A DNA stretch of 64,000 nt from an uncultured Collinsella sp. (lineage in GTDB: Bacteria > Actinomycetota > Coriobacteriia > Coriobacteriales > Coriobacteriaceae), in the NCBI GenBank assembly GCA_958439425.1, contig CAUBVH010000011.1, positions 1 to 64,000 of the forward strand. The letters are read 5' to 3'. Shown here one piece after another: positions 18,962 to 28,232 of the stretch (position 1 is its first letter; each line of letters opens with the position of its first letter). Made by a program: the position numbers and the translations under genes. The notes under the pieces are model-generated. The model worked only from the letters and a program-made list of their open reading frames with translations, did not search any database and had not been told where the DNA came from.

Positions 18962-19852
18962 ATGGCATATCGTCTGGACATCAAGCGCATTCTTTCGATG
19001 AACTTCTTTCATGACTTGCCCAAGATTATGTTTGGCTGCGCCCTGGCAGCTATCGCGACCGACCTGTTTTTGATCCCCAACGGCCTTGCCGCCGGCGGCG
19101 TCACAGGCCTTGCCACCATTATTCAGGCGGTCGGCGCCTCGCATGGCATATCGCTTCCCGTCGGTATCCAGACCATCGTGATGAATGCCTTGCTGCTGCT
19201 GGTTGTTATGCGCGAGGGTGGCATGTTCTACGTGGTGCAGACGGCGACCGGTTTTGTGCTGCTGGGTTTTTTCACCGACCTGTTCGCTCCGTTTGTGGCG
19301 CCGCTGGCACATGCCGACCTGATGCTGCCCGCTATGTGGGGCGGCATTATCACGGGCATCGGGTATGGCATGGTGTTGCGCGCCGGTGCCAACACTGGCG
19401 GCTCTGACACGATCGGCCAGATCATCTCGCGCAACACATCGCTGCCGGTTGGCTCGACCGTCATGGCGATCGATGTTGCCGTGTGCGCGCTGTCGGCCCC
19501 GGTCTTTTCGGTCGAAAACGCGCTGTATGCGGGCCTTTCGATGGTCATTAGCGGCTACGTGATCGATGCCGTGGTCGACGGTGGCAACAGGCGCCGTATG
19601 GTGCTCATCATCTCGGACAAGTTTCCCGATATCGCGGCCGACATCATGTATGGCCTGGGCCGCGGCTGCACCAAGTTTAGGGCGACCGGCATGTACTCGG
19701 GTGCCGAGAAGCCGGTGATCATGGTCATTGTGAGCCGCCGCGAGCTCAACACCCTCAAAACGATCGTGCGCGAGCGCGATCCTCACGCCATTGTGACGGT
19801 CGCCGACGTTACGGAAACCTTCGGTGAGGGATTCAAGGACATTAACGCGTAG
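18962..19852 (+). CDS. YitT family membrane protein
   Basis: A 296-aa protein with a YitT domain (five to six membrane segments in residues 15-195, each followed by short loops) and a C-terminal DUF2179 domain (about 210-290) of ferredoxin-like fold. GLAAGGVTGLA and RAGANTGGSDTIGQI are typical family motifs. The role is not established; related proteins are proposed transporters. Start ATG at 18962 follows GGGAGG. A terminator lies directly before the ribosome site. Confidence 0.9.
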   Translation: MAYRLDIKRILSMNFFHDLPKIMFGCALAAIATDLFLIPNGLAAGGVTGLATIIQAVGASHGISLPVGIQTIVMNALLLLVVMREGGMFYVVQTATGFVLLGFFTDLFAPFVAPLAHADLMLPAMWGGIITGIGYGMVLRAGANTGGSDTIGQIISRNTSLPVGSTVMAIDVAVCALSAPVFSVENALYAGLSMVISGYVIDAVVDGGNRRRMVLIISDKFPDIAADIMYGLGRGCTKFRATGMYSGAEKPVIMVIVSRRELNTLKTIVRERDPHAIVTVADVTETFGEGFKDINA

Positions 19853-20060
19853 GGCCGACTGCGTTCCATCCAAAAGACGTTCACATTGATAAACCGTTTC
19901 ATCAGCGGTTCTGCCTGCTCAATTGTTCAAATAATGATAAATACTCTGGTAAAGCTTCCAGTTTCCAGCATAATGAATGACGTACGTGCATCGCGGCTGT
20001 GTTGGGACTACCTTTCCGTGCCGTGCGCATCTTGTCTTAAGAGGATGAAAGGAAGGCACA

Positions 20061-20891
20061 ATGAGCGACGAAGAGCTCAAAAAGGTTGCCAACGAGGTAA
20101 GGAAGGGCATCGTCACCGGCGTGCACGCTGCCAAGTCCGGCCATCCGGGCGGTTCGCTCGGCGCTGCCGACATCATGACCTATCTGTACTTTGAGGAAAT
20201 GAACGTCGACCCGGCCGACCCCCGCAAGGCCGACCGCGATCGCTTCGTGCTTTCCAAGGGTCATTGCGCGCCTGGTCTGTACGCTGTGCTCGCCGAGCGC
20301 GGATTCTTCCCCAAGGAGGATCTCGAGACGCTGCGCCACATCGGCAGCCACCTGCAGGGTCACCCCAACATGAACGACACCCCGGGCGTCGATATGTCCA
20401 CCGGTTCGCTCGGCCAGGGCATCTCCGCCGCCGTGGGCATGGCCGTTGCCGCCAAGCACTGGGGCGACGACTATCGCACCTACGCCCTGCTGGGCGACGG
20501 CGAGAGCGAGGAGGGCCAGGTTTGGGAGGCCGCCATGTTTGCCGGCAACCAGCAGCTTGACAACCTCTGCGTGATCGTCGACCACAACGGCCTGCAGATC
20601 GACGGCCCCGTCGAGGAGGTCAACGACCCCATGCCGCTCGCCGACAAGTTCCGCGCCTTCAAGTTCCACGTGGTGGAGCTCGCCGACGGCAACGATTTCG
20701 ATCAGATCCGCGCCGCCTTTGCCGAGGCCCGCGCCACCAAGGGTCAGCCGACCGCCATCATCGCCGAGACCACCAAGGGCAAGGGCGTTTCCTTTATGGA
20801 GAACCAGGTGGGTTGGCACGGCAAGGCCCCCAACGATGAACAGTTTGAGCAGGCCATGGCAGAGCTCACGGCCGCCGGAGAGGAGCTCTAG
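20061..20891 (+). CDS. Transketolase, N-terminal subunit
   Basis: A 276-aa half-transketolase carrying the thiamine-diphosphate pyrophosphate-binding region: SGHPGGSLGAADI, SKGHCAPGLYAVL, GSLGQGISAAVGMA and LLGDGESEEGQVWEAAMFA with the metal-binding GDGE...N motif. It joins with the subunit coded immediately downstream to move two-carbon units in the non-oxidative pentose phosphate pathway. Split transketolases are common in anaerobes and archaea. Start ATG at 20061 follows AAGGAAGG. Stop and next start are one base apart. Confidence 0.93.
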   Translation: MSDEELKKVANEVRKGIVTGVHAAKSGHPGGSLGAADIMTYLYFEEMNVDPADPRKADRDRFVLSKGHCAPGLYAVLAERGFFPKEDLETLRHIGSHLQGHPNMNDTPGVDMSTGSLGQGISAAVGMAVAAKHWGDDYRTYALLGDGESEEGQVWEAAMFAGNQQLDNLCVIVDHNGLQIDGPVEEVNDPMPLADKFRAFKFHVVELADGNDFDQIRAAFAEARATKGQPTAIIAETTKGKGVSFMENQVGWHGKAPNDEQFEQAMAELTAAGEEL

Positions 20892-20892
20892 G

Positions 20893-21834
20893 ATGGCAGA
20901 CGTCAAGAAAATCGCCACGCGCGTAAGCTACGGTGAGGCCCTCGTCGAGCTCGCCAACGAGCACGATGACTTTGTGGTCCTCGACGCCGACCTGGCCGCC
21001 GCCACGCAGACCGGCAAGTTTAAGGCAGCCTGCCCCGACCGCTTCTTCGATGTGGGCATTGCCGAGAGCAATCTGATGGGTGTTGCCGCCGGTATCGCGA
21101 CCACCGGCCGCGTTGCTTTTGCGAGCACCTTTGCCATGTTTGCCGCTGGCCGCGCCTTTGAGCAGGTCCGCAACTCCATCGGCTATCCGCACCTTAACGT
21201 TAAGATCGGTGCCACGCACGCCGGTATCTCGGTGGGCGAGGACGGCGCCACGCACCAGTGCTGCGAGGATATCGCCCTCATGCGCGTCATCCCCGGCATG
21301 ACCGTTATCGTTCCCGCCGACGACGTGGAGGCTCGTGCCGTGACGTGCGCCGCCTACGAGTGCGACGGCCCCGTGTACATGCGCTTTGCCCGTCTGGCCT
21401 CGCCGGTCATCAACGACCCCGAGACCTACAAGTTCGAGGTAGGCAAGGGCATCGTCATGCGCGAGGGCACCGACGTCACCATCATCGCCTGCGGCCTAAT
21501 GGTCGGCGAGGCCCTCGAGGCCGCCGAGCAGCTCGCTGCCGAGGGCATCGATGCCGAGGTCATCAACATGCACACCATCAAGCCCATCGACGCCGACCTG
21601 ATCGTCAAGAGCGCCACCAAGACCGGTCACGTCGTGACCGTCGAGGAGCACTCCGTGATCGGTGGCCTGGGCAGCGCCGTTGCCGACGTTCTGTGTGAGC
21701 AGTGCCCGACGCCGCTCAAGAAGATTGGCGTCAACGACACCTTCGGCGAGTCCGGCCCGGGTGCCGAGCTCCTGCACAAGTACGGCCTGGACGCCGCCAA
21801 CATCGTGGCGACCACCAAGGAGTTCTTGGCATAA
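20893..21834 (+). CDS. Transketolase, C-terminal subunit
   Basis: A 313-aa subunit with the pyrimidine-binding and C-terminal transketolase domains: FFDVGIAESNLMGVAAGIA holds the catalytic glutamate, THAGISVGEDGATHQ is the family signature, and the last 120 residues are the regulatory Rossmann-like domain. It completes the enzyme begun at 20061. ATG at 20893 follows GGAGAGGAG in the end of the upstream gene, so translation is coupled. A strong terminator follows at 21883. Confidence 0.93.
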   Translation: MADVKKIATRVSYGEALVELANEHDDFVVLDADLAAATQTGKFKAACPDRFFDVGIAESNLMGVAAGIATTGRVAFASTFAMFAAGRAFEQVRNSIGYPHLNVKIGATHAGISVGEDGATHQCCEDIALMRVIPGMTVIVPADDVEARAVTCAAYECDGPVYMRFARLASPVINDPETYKFEVGKGIVMREGTDVTIIACGLMVGEALEAAEQLAAEGIDAEVINMHTIKPIDADLIVKSATKTGHVVTVEEHSVIGGLGSAVADVLCEQCPTPLKKIGVNDTFGESGPGAELLHKYGLDAANIVATTKEFLA

Positions 21835-21882
21835 GGCAAGACGAGGCAAAGTATCGCGTCGACAACCGCAAACAAGCCAGAA

Positions 21883-21916
21883 CAGGGGCGTCCTCAAAGA
21901 GGGCGCCCCTGTTTTT
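21883..21916 (+). terminator. Intrinsic terminator of the transketolase operon
   Basis: CAGGGGCG (21883-21890) pairs with CGCCCCTG (21904-21911), with CTC/GAG inside, and a five-T run follows. Confidence 0.92.
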
Positions 21917-22053
21917 GTTGAATTTAAATTAGAGTCCTGTCAAGCAAAGTTCCCATGGGGAAACGGGCCCATCTTAACAAAGTGCAATTCAGACCCTTCC
22001 AACTTTGTATGCGCAGCATCTCAAGTTGGTGCGTCGGCCCCATAGTAGCCGCA

Positions 22054-22181
22054 GGCCGGGCGCAGGGTTACCTCCCAAATCTTTCCGCAGCGCAGGCCGG
22101 CGTTTGTCCGCAGCTCCGCAGGAGCAGGACAAATGCCGGCCATGCGCGAGGACGATTTGGGAGGTAACCCTGCGCCCGGCC
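22054..22181. repeat. 128-bp nested palindrome
   Basis: Arms 22054-22081 and 22154-22181 are perfect 28-bp inverted repeats (beginning GGCCGGGCGCAGGGTTACC). Inside them lies a second pair, GGCCGGCGTTTGTCC and GGACAAATGCCGGCC, around a small CTCCGCAGGAG hairpin. It fills most of the 450-bp gap between transketolase and ftsE and differs from the GGGAC hairpins. Origin unknown; a non-coding mobile element is possible. Confidence 0.88.
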
Positions 22182-22284
22182 GGTGAGACCCAAACCCCGC
22201 CATGCTTCTTATGTGCAGCAAAGCTAATGCTGCTAAAATACTAAGCGCTCATGTAGTTTAAACGCACGACGATAAGGAGCACCA

Positions 22285-23505
22285 GTGGGTAACCACTTCC
22301 GTACCTCCGGTGCGGGCGATGATGCCCCCAAGACGCAGACAGGCGTCCAGGGCAGTCGTTTCGCCACTCCGGATTCAGAGGGCCAGCCTGTTGCTCAGGC
22401 CCCCGCTCAGCCGGCAGATCAGGCACAGCCGGCATCCGATCCCTTTGCCTACAATCCCACCAGCGATGCTGCGCTTTCCGGCACGGCGGGTTTTGAGCCC
22501 GTTCAGGCTGTGACCGCTCGCGTGGAGCAGCCTCAGGCTGGCGCCGCCGCGCCGCAGCCTAGCATGGCCGGCATTCCCGACCCCATGGCTCCTGCGACAC
22601 CGGCTCCTCAGCCTGCGCAGTCTGGCCTCTTTGCCGCTATTCCCGATCCCACGCAGCCTGCTGCCCCGGTGGTCGAGAGCGATCAGGCAGCCGAGGTCGC
22701 AAGCCTCGATAACGCGCTCAACAACCCCGATTTTACGTCGGTGTTTGCGCCCATCGATCCGCAGGCCAGCCGCAAGAAGATGGCCAAGCAGGCCGGTGTC
22801 GAGCCCGTCATCCTTATGGAGCATGTCACCAAGATCTATCCGGCACAGCCCAACAAGCCTGCACTCGACGACATCAACATCGAGATCTATCCGGGCGAGT
22901 TCGTCTTCCTGGTCGGTCACTCCGGCTCGGGTAAGACCACGCTGCTGTCGACGTTCAACCGCGACGTCAAGCCGACGAGCGGTCGCATCCTGGTTGCCGG
23001 TCAGGACCTCATGAAGATCAAGAACCGCAAGGTTCCGTTCCTGCGCCGCCAGATTGGCGCCGTGTTCCAGGACTTTAAGCTCCTGCCGCAAAAAACCGCC
23101 TACGAAAACGTGGCGTTTGCTCTGCAGTGCATCGGCAAGCCCAAGGGCGTCATTCGCAGCCAGGTGCCCGAGGTGCTGCGTCTGGTCGGTCTGGCCGATC
23201 AGATGGACTCGCTGCCCGACCAGCTTTCCGGTGGCGAGCAGCAGCGCGTTGCCGTCGCCCGCGCTATGGTCAACCGTCCGCCGCTGCTGATCTGCGACGA
23301 GCCCACGGGTAACCTCGACCCGGCGATCTCGCTGGGCATCATGAAGCTGCTCGAGCGCATTAACCGCACCGGCACCACCGTGATCGTCGCCACGCACGAC
23401 CGCGAGATGGTCGATAGCATGCACCGTCGCGTGATTGCCCTCGAGGGCGGCCACGTTATCCGCGACCAGGAGAGGGGAGGTTACGGCAACTATGGCACCA
23501 ACTAA
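22285..23505 (+). CDS. ftsE: Cell division ATPase FtsE with 170-residue N-terminal extension
   Basis: Residues 174-406 are a complete FtsE: Walker A GHSGSGKTTL (211-220), signature LSGGEQQRVAVARA, Walker B LLICDEPTGNLDP and the H-switch ATHDREMV. FtsE with FtsX links divisome constriction to peptidoglycan hydrolases. Ahead of it are about 173 residues rich in Pro, Ala and Gln with repeated IPDP stretches, with no membrane segment and likely disordered; FtsE is normally about 230 aa. The GTG start at 22285 follows AAGGAG six bases upstream, and no other well-placed start is seen nearer the ATPase domain. ftsX overlaps its end by 14 bases. Confidence 0.92.
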   Translation: MGNHFRTSGAGDDAPKTQTGVQGSRFATPDSEGQPVAQAPAQPADQAQPASDPFAYNPTSDAALSGTAGFEPVQAVTARVEQPQAGAAAPQPSMAGIPDPMAPATPAPQPAQSGLFAAIPDPTQPAAPVVESDQAAEVASLDNALNNPDFTSVFAPIDPQASRKKMAKQAGVEPVILMEHVTKIYPAQPNKPALDDINIEIYPGEFVFLVGHSGSGKTTLLSTFNRDVKPTSGRILVAGQDLMKIKNRKVPFLRRQIGAVFQDFKLLPQKTAYENVAFALQCIGKPKGVIRSQVPEVLRLVGLADQMDSLPDQLSGGEQQRVAVARAMVNRPPLLICDEPTGNLDPAISLGIMKLLERINRTGTTVIVATHDREMVDSMHRRVIALEGGHVIRDQERGGYGNYGTN

Positions 23506-24412
23506 CGTGGGCTACTCCTTCAAAGAGGCAATCAGCCACTTCTTCCGTAACTGGACTACCTCGCTCGGCGCCGTCATCACGATCTTCCTTTCGCTGTTTA
23601 TCATCGGCCTGTTCATCATGGGCTCCGCGATGCTGAACTCCGTGATCGGCACCGTCGAGGATCAGGTTGTCATCAACGCGTTCATTAGCGATGACGCCGA
23701 TCAGGCCGATGTTCAGGCCTTTGAGGCCGAGCTCAAAACGTGGAGTAACGTGAAGTCCGTGACCTATAAGGACAAGGACGACGCGCTGGCCGAGTACACG
23801 AGCAAGATGTCGGGTAACGCCGACGCCACCATGAGCGCGCTCGACGGCCAGAACCCGCTGCCCGCCTCCTTCGCCATTGAGATGGATGACCCGTCTCAGG
23901 TCGAGAGCACGGCAAAGAAGCTCAAGAAGAACGCCGACTTCCAGAAGATCGCGGATGACGGCGACGTCAACGCGAGCGTGCTGTACGGCCAGGAGGAAGT
24001 GAGCCGCCTGTTCCAGGTGACCAACTACATCCGCATCGCCGCCGTGGTGCTCGTTGGCCTTCTGACCTTTATCGCATTCATCTTCATCAACAACACGATT
24101 CGCCTGTCCATCACGGCGCGTCGTCGTGAGATTGCGATTATGCGTCTGGTCGGCGCCAGCAACGGCTTCATTCGCGGCCCGTTTATCACCGAGGGCGTAC
24201 TGCAGGCCATTTTGGGCTCGCTGCTTTCCATCGGTGTTCTGGAGCTGCTGCGCAATCTGATGATTCCGCGTCTGCAGGAGAGCATCGGCTGGACGTCGTT
24301 TGCCCTGCCGATGCAGTACTACCTGGTGACCTATGCTGCGCTGATTCTGGTCGGCGTGATTATCGGTCTCTTTGGTTCTGCCATCGCCATGCGCCGCTAC
24401 CTGCGCGTGTAG
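23492..24412 (+). CDS. ftsX: Cell division protein FtsX
   Basis: A 306-aa FtsX: one membrane segment near residues 25-48, an extracellular domain (50-180) that recruits cell-wall hydrolases, then three membrane segments (about 185-210, 232-255, 275-300) with the conserved INNTIRLSITARRREIAIMRLVGAS loop. It partners FtsE. The ATG at 23492 lies inside the ftsE end and follows GAGAGGGGAGG, so the two proteins are made together. A terminator follows. Confidence 0.95.
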   Translation: MAPTNVGYSFKEAISHFFRNWTTSLGAVITIFLSLFIIGLFIMGSAMLNSVIGTVEDQVVINAFISDDADQADVQAFEAELKTWSNVKSVTYKDKDDALAEYTSKMSGNADATMSALDGQNPLPASFAIEMDDPSQVESTAKKLKKNADFQKIADDGDVNASVLYGQEEVSRLFQVTNYIRIAAVVLVGLLTFIAFIFINNTIRLSITARRREIAIMRLVGASNGFIRGPFITEGVLQAILGSLLSIGVLELLRNLMIPRLQESIGWTSFALPMQYYLVTYAALILVGVIIGLFGSAIAMRRYLRV

Positions 24413-24436
24413 GCATGCCTGGAATTCACCCTTCCA

Positions 24437-24469
24437 ACGGGTCGTCTCTTATGGGGCGGCCCGTTTTTT
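24437..24469 (+). terminator. Intrinsic terminator of ftsEX
   Basis: ACGGGTCGTCTC pairs with GGGGCGGCCCGT (24453-24464) with one G-T and one bulge; six T follow. Confidence 0.85.
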
Positions 24470-24546
24470 GATCCCTAGGGGACGGCAGGAAAGCGAATCA
24501 TTTGGGTAGACTCTTTGGAGTTCGCAATCGATAGCAAGGAGGCGCC

Positions 24547-26682
24547 ATGGGGCGCAATAACAAGCATAAGCGTGGAGCTCGCAATAAGCGCGGGCCGGTG
24601 CGCAGCGAACGCCGTCCGAGCCTGACCGGGCGCGTGCAGCTCCATGAGCACAGTGCCTATGTCATAACCGAGAATGGCGACTACAAGGTCATGGGTCGCG
24701 GCAAGCGTGAGATCATGGACGGCGATACCGTTGCCGTGAGCATTAAGAACAGCCCGCATGGCGAGCGTCGCGCCGTGATCGAGGGCGTGGTTGAGCGCGC
24801 AGCTATAAGCGTGGTGGGCACGTACCAGACCGCCGGTCCGCTCGGTGTGATTGAACCGCTCGATTCGCGCCTGAAGGCCGACTTCTTCATTCTGCCTGAG
24901 GATACCTCGGCGGATCGTCTGGGTGTCCACCCGGGTGATGCCGTTGTCGCGCGCATTTTGACCTACCCGACGCGCCTGGAATCGGGCACCGTGACGATCG
25001 AACGCCGCATTGGCGGAGATGACGCGCCCGATTTGGGCGTTCAATATGTGATGGCGCGTTATGGCTATACCGATAGCTATCCCGAGGCCGCGCTGGACGA
25101 GGCCGAGGGGCTTTCGCTCGATGTGTCCGCGGCGCTTAAGGACCCGCTCCGCCGCGATCTGCGCGACCGCTTTGTCATCACGATCGACCCGGTCGACGCG
25201 CGCGACTTTGACGATGCCATTTCGCTTGAGCGCACGCCCGAGGGTGGCTACAAGCTGGGCGTGCATATCGCCGACGTTTCACACTATGTGGCTTGGGACG
25301 GGCATATCGATCTTGAGGCTCGCCATCGTACGACATCGGTGTATCTGGCCGATCGCGTGCTTCCCATGCTGCCCGAGCGCCTGTCTAATGACCTGTGCTC
25401 GCTTCGCCCTGACGAGGACCGTCTTGCGTTTACCGTCGATATCGAGCTCGATGCGCAGGGTCGCGTGCGGCATTACGATCCGTACCCCAGCGTGATTCGC
25501 TCGCGTGTGCGTATGGACTATGACGGCGCCGAGGCGCTGCTGGTGCGTGCCGGCGCGGTGGAGTATGGGGTGCTGGAGGGTGCCGCCGAGGATGTTGCGG
25601 CTGCCGAGGCCTCGCGCGAGGAGGCGCTTGAGCGTGGGCTTGCATGCGAAGAGGCAGCCCGCGGCTATAACGTCGACCTGGGTGATTTTTTGGTTGCCGC
25701 CAACGAGCTTGCGGAGCTCCGCCGCCGCATTCGTCGCGCGCGCGGTTCGGTCGACTTTGATACGGCCGAGATCCGCGCGCTCTTGGACGAGGACGGTGTG
25801 CCCGTGCAGATCGTGGCCCGCGAGCGCTCGTGCGCCACGTCGCTAATCGAGGAGGCCATGCTGCTCGCCAACGAGTGCGTGGCCGAGTGGCTGGCCGACC
25901 GCGACATTGAGGCTTGCTATCGCGTGCACGATGATCCCAGTCCCGATAGCCTGCACGGTGCCGCCGTGGCGTTGGCGCAGCTGGGCATCATCGATGATCG
26001 CCGCGCGGCCGGTATTGCCCTGGGGAGTCCCGATGAGCTGCAGGCTGCAGTCGATGCTGCCGCCGGTACGGCCAACGCACCGCTCGTCAACACGCTGCTT
26101 CTGCGCAGCATGCAGCGCGCGCTGTACAAGCCGCACAACGAGGGCCACTTTGCGCTCGCCGCGCCGTGCTACTGTCACTTTACGAGTCCCATCCGTCGCT
26201 ACCCCGATCTGGTGGTGCACCGCGTACTCAAGCTGCAGTTGGCCTATGAGCAGCTCGGCGGCAAGGACGCCTTGGTCCGTACGCCGCGGCTGATCGGCAA
26301 GGGGCGCGAGTCGCTGCCGCGCATTCTGCCGCAGATCTGCCGCGCATGCAGCGATGCCGAGCGCGCGGCAGATGCCGCCAGCCATGCGACGCAAAAGATC
26401 AAGATTGCCCAGTACTATGAGGACCGTCTGGGCGAGCGCTATGCCGGAACGGTCTCATGGGTCAGCAGTATGGGCCTGTTCGTACGCTTGGACCTGACGC
26501 AGGTCGAAGGCTTGGTTTCGATCAAGAGCCTGGGCAACGAGTGGTTCGAGTTCGACGAGGACGCGCTTACGCTGACGGGCGCCGACACGGGGACTCGCTA
26601 TGAACTGGGCCAGCGCGTGATTATCGAGGTCTCGCGCGTCAATACCACGCGTGGGCACTTGGACTTTAAGCTTATCCATTAG
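24547..26682 (+). CDS. rnr: Ribonuclease R
   Basis: A 711-aa processive 3'-to-5' exoribonuclease of the RNB family that degrades structured RNA. Order: basic N-terminus (KHKRGARNKRG), cold-shock-like domains (about 30-180), RNB catalytic domain with DPVDARDFDDAISLE (metal-binding aspartates, about residues 215-229) and the HFTSPIRRYPDLVVHR stretch, and a C-terminal S1 domain (about 635-710). It lacks the long basic C-tail of E. coli RNase R. ATG at 24547 follows AAGGAGG. rnr usually sits next to smpB; here smpB is 8.5 kb further on. Confidence 0.94.
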   Translation: MGRNNKHKRGARNKRGPVRSERRPSLTGRVQLHEHSAYVITENGDYKVMGRGKREIMDGDTVAVSIKNSPHGERRAVIEGVVERAAISVVGTYQTAGPLGVIEPLDSRLKADFFILPEDTSADRLGVHPGDAVVARILTYPTRLESGTVTIERRIGGDDAPDLGVQYVMARYGYTDSYPEAALDEAEGLSLDVSAALKDPLRRDLRDRFVITIDPVDARDFDDAISLERTPEGGYKLGVHIADVSHYVAWDGHIDLEARHRTTSVYLADRVLPMLPERLSNDLCSLRPDEDRLAFTVDIELDAQGRVRHYDPYPSVIRSRVRMDYDGAEALLVRAGAVEYGVLEGAAEDVAAAEASREEALERGLACEEAARGYNVDLGDFLVAANELAELRRRIRRARGSVDFDTAEIRALLDEDGVPVQIVARERSCATSLIEEAMLLANECVAEWLADRDIEACYRVHDDPSPDSLHGAAVALAQLGIIDDRRAAGIALGSPDELQAAVDAAAGTANAPLVNTLLLRSMQRALYKPHNEGHFALAAPCYCHFTSPIRRYPDLVVHRVLKLQLAYEQLGGKDALVRTPRLIGKGRESLPRILPQICRACSDAERAADAASHATQKIKIAQYYEDRLGERYAGTVSWVSSMGLFVRLDLTQVEGLVSIKSLGNEWFEFDEDALTLTGADTGTRYELGQRVIIEVSRVNTTRGHLDFKLIH

Positions 26683-26707
26683 CCAAATCCCGACTCATGG
26701 CGGGAGA

Positions 26708-26739
26708 GCGGAGGGCGGTCTTTCGGGGCCGCCCTCCGC
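26708..26739 (+). terminator. Hairpin terminator of rnr
   Basis: GCGGAGGGCGG (26708-26718) pairs perfectly with CCGCCCTCCGC (26729-26739). The T-run is short, so termination may be partial. Confidence 0.75.
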
Positions 26740-26803
26740 ATTTGGATCATGGCTACCTTGCCGTTTGCTCGGCCGCCCGCTTACCTGCTATTCGAGAGGT
26801 AAA

Positions 26804-26838
26804 ACCTACCAAAATAAACCTGTCCCTTTTTGGCAGGT
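26804..26838. repeat. ACCTACC...GGCAGGT hairpin with GTCCC core
   Basis: Second copy of the 35-bp element at 14706-14740, three mismatches. It lies just before the serine recombinase gene, overlapping its leader region. Confidence 0.75.
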
Positions 26839-26859
26839 TTACAAGAAAGCGGGGATGAG

Positions 26860-27465
26860 ATGGCGACGGTGTACGGTTATGCGCGGGTGAGTTCGCGCGA
26901 TCAGAATCTTAATCGGCAGCTGGATGCGCTGGGCGCCTATGGCGTGGGCTCGGCGAATATTTATGCCGACCATGCGAGCGGCAAGGACTTCGATCGCCCG
27001 CGGTATCGCGATCTGCTGCACGTCCTGGGAGACGGGGACGTGCTGGTGGTGCTTTCTATCGACCGACTTGGCCGTAATTACTCCGAGATTCTTGAGGAAT
27101 GGCGACGCATTACCAAGGAGCTCGGGGTTGCCATTGTGGTGTTGGACATGCCATTGCTTGACACGCGCGCCAGGGCCAGCGGCGCGCCGGATGTGACCAA
27201 TACCCTGATTGCCGATATTGTGCTACAACTGCTGAGCTACGTGGCGCAGGTGGAGCGCGAGAATATTCATCGGCGCCAAGCGGAGGGGATTGCAGCGGCG
27301 CGGGCGCGAGGGGTCCGTTTCGGTCGACCTCGCAAGCCGTGCCCTCCTCAGTTTGAGCTGGTACGCGATAGCTATGAGGCAGGCGATATTACCCGCAGCC
27401 AGGCAGCAAAGTGCCTGGGCGTGTGCGTGGGGACGTTCGATCGCTGGATGCGCGAGGCGGGGTAG
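26860..27465 (+). CDS. Small serine recombinase (resolvase/invertase family)
   Basis: A 201-aa site-specific recombinase. The catalytic serine lies in YARVSSRDQNLNRQLDAL (residues 5-22), followed by ASGKDFDRPRYRDLL, LSIDRLGRNYSEI and the long E-helix (IADIVLQLLSYVAQVERENIHRRQAEGI). The C-terminal 45 residues hold a Hin-like HTH (ITRSQAAKCLGVCVGTFDRWM). Proteins of this size are DNA invertases or resolvases. I find no matching invertible segment beside it, so its target may be elsewhere. ATG at 26860 follows GGGGATGAG. Signs of a mobile origin: solitary, repeat upstream, VanZ-like gene downstream. Confidence 0.9.
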   Translation: MATVYGYARVSSRDQNLNRQLDALGAYGVGSANIYADHASGKDFDRPRYRDLLHVLGDGDVLVVLSIDRLGRNYSEILEEWRRITKELGVAIVVLDMPLLDTRARASGAPDVTNTLIADIVLQLLSYVAQVERENIHRRQAEGIAAARARGVRFGRPRKPCPPQFELVRDSYEAGDITRSQAAKCLGVCVGTFDRWMREAG

Positions 27466-27569
27466 GGGTTTGCGTCGCTTTGTCGCTTCCTGTTGCGATT
27501 CAAATTTTGATACGGTGGCGATGTCATTTGGGGCTACACTCGCTGATATTCAAAAAAGGAGGTAGGCCC

Positions 27570-28151
27570 TTGGCGCGCGTAAAACAAATAATCGGATGGA
27601 CCGCGATCGTTCTGTTCGCTGCAACGCTGGCGGGCATCTGGGTGCTGACGGAGCAAAATGCGGTGGAGACGTCGTTGCTGAGCGAGTCCACCGCGCGTGT
27701 GGTGGAGGGTCAAGCTACGGGCGTACAGGCTGCCGATGTCGCGGGCGAAGCTCAGACCGAGAACGGGATGACCGGGGGCACCGATTCGGCTGCTTCGAAT
27801 GTCCGGTCTGGCCGACTTGCTTCCATTCGCATGTGGGTGGCCACGAACGTCCGTCGCGTTGCCCATACCGTAGAGTTTTTCTTCGTCGGATTGTTCGCCT
27901 CGGTGGTCGTGGTTTGCTTTTCCGGGCGTCCGTGGAGCGTGTGCTCCCGTTGCGTGCCCGTGTTGCTCTTTTGCGCCGTCTGCTCCGTTGGCGATCAGGT
28001 ACATAAGATCTTTGTTCCCGGCAGGCATTTCGACGTTATCGATTTAGGATTCGATGCTGCGGGCTATGTCACCGCCATGCTGTTGGTATTGCTGGCAGCG
28101 GCGTTGGTGCGCTATGCGACTCGGCCGATCGGCGCCCATGCGAGGCGCTAG
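27570..28151 (+). CDS. VanZ-like membrane protein
   Basis: A 193-aa protein starting at TTG with an excellent AAGGAGG seven bases upstream; the longer in-frame ATG at 27411 lies inside the recombinase gene and has no ribosome site. Membrane segments: about 6-24, 95-115, 120-137 and 160-180, with a 60-residue low-complexity loop after the first. HTVEFFFVGLF and DQVHKIFVPGRHFDVIDLGFDAAGY match the VanZ family pattern. VanZ gives low-level teicoplanin resistance in enterococci, but most family members have no known role. Confidence 0.8.
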   Translation: MARVKQIIGWTAIVLFAATLAGIWVLTEQNAVETSLLSESTARVVEGQATGVQAADVAGEAQTENGMTGGTDSAASNVRSGRLASIRMWVATNVRRVAHTVEFFFVGLFASVVVVCFSGRPWSVCSRCVPVLLFCAVCSVGDQVHKIFVPGRHFDVIDLGFDAAGYVTAMLLVLLAAALVRYATRPIGAHARR

Positions 28152-28232
28152 CCGGTAACAAACCCGTTTCTGATAATGCGACCTTGTTGAATTATTTTGT
28201 GTCGCGCGTATTTCCGAGCGGTCGGATTTGAG

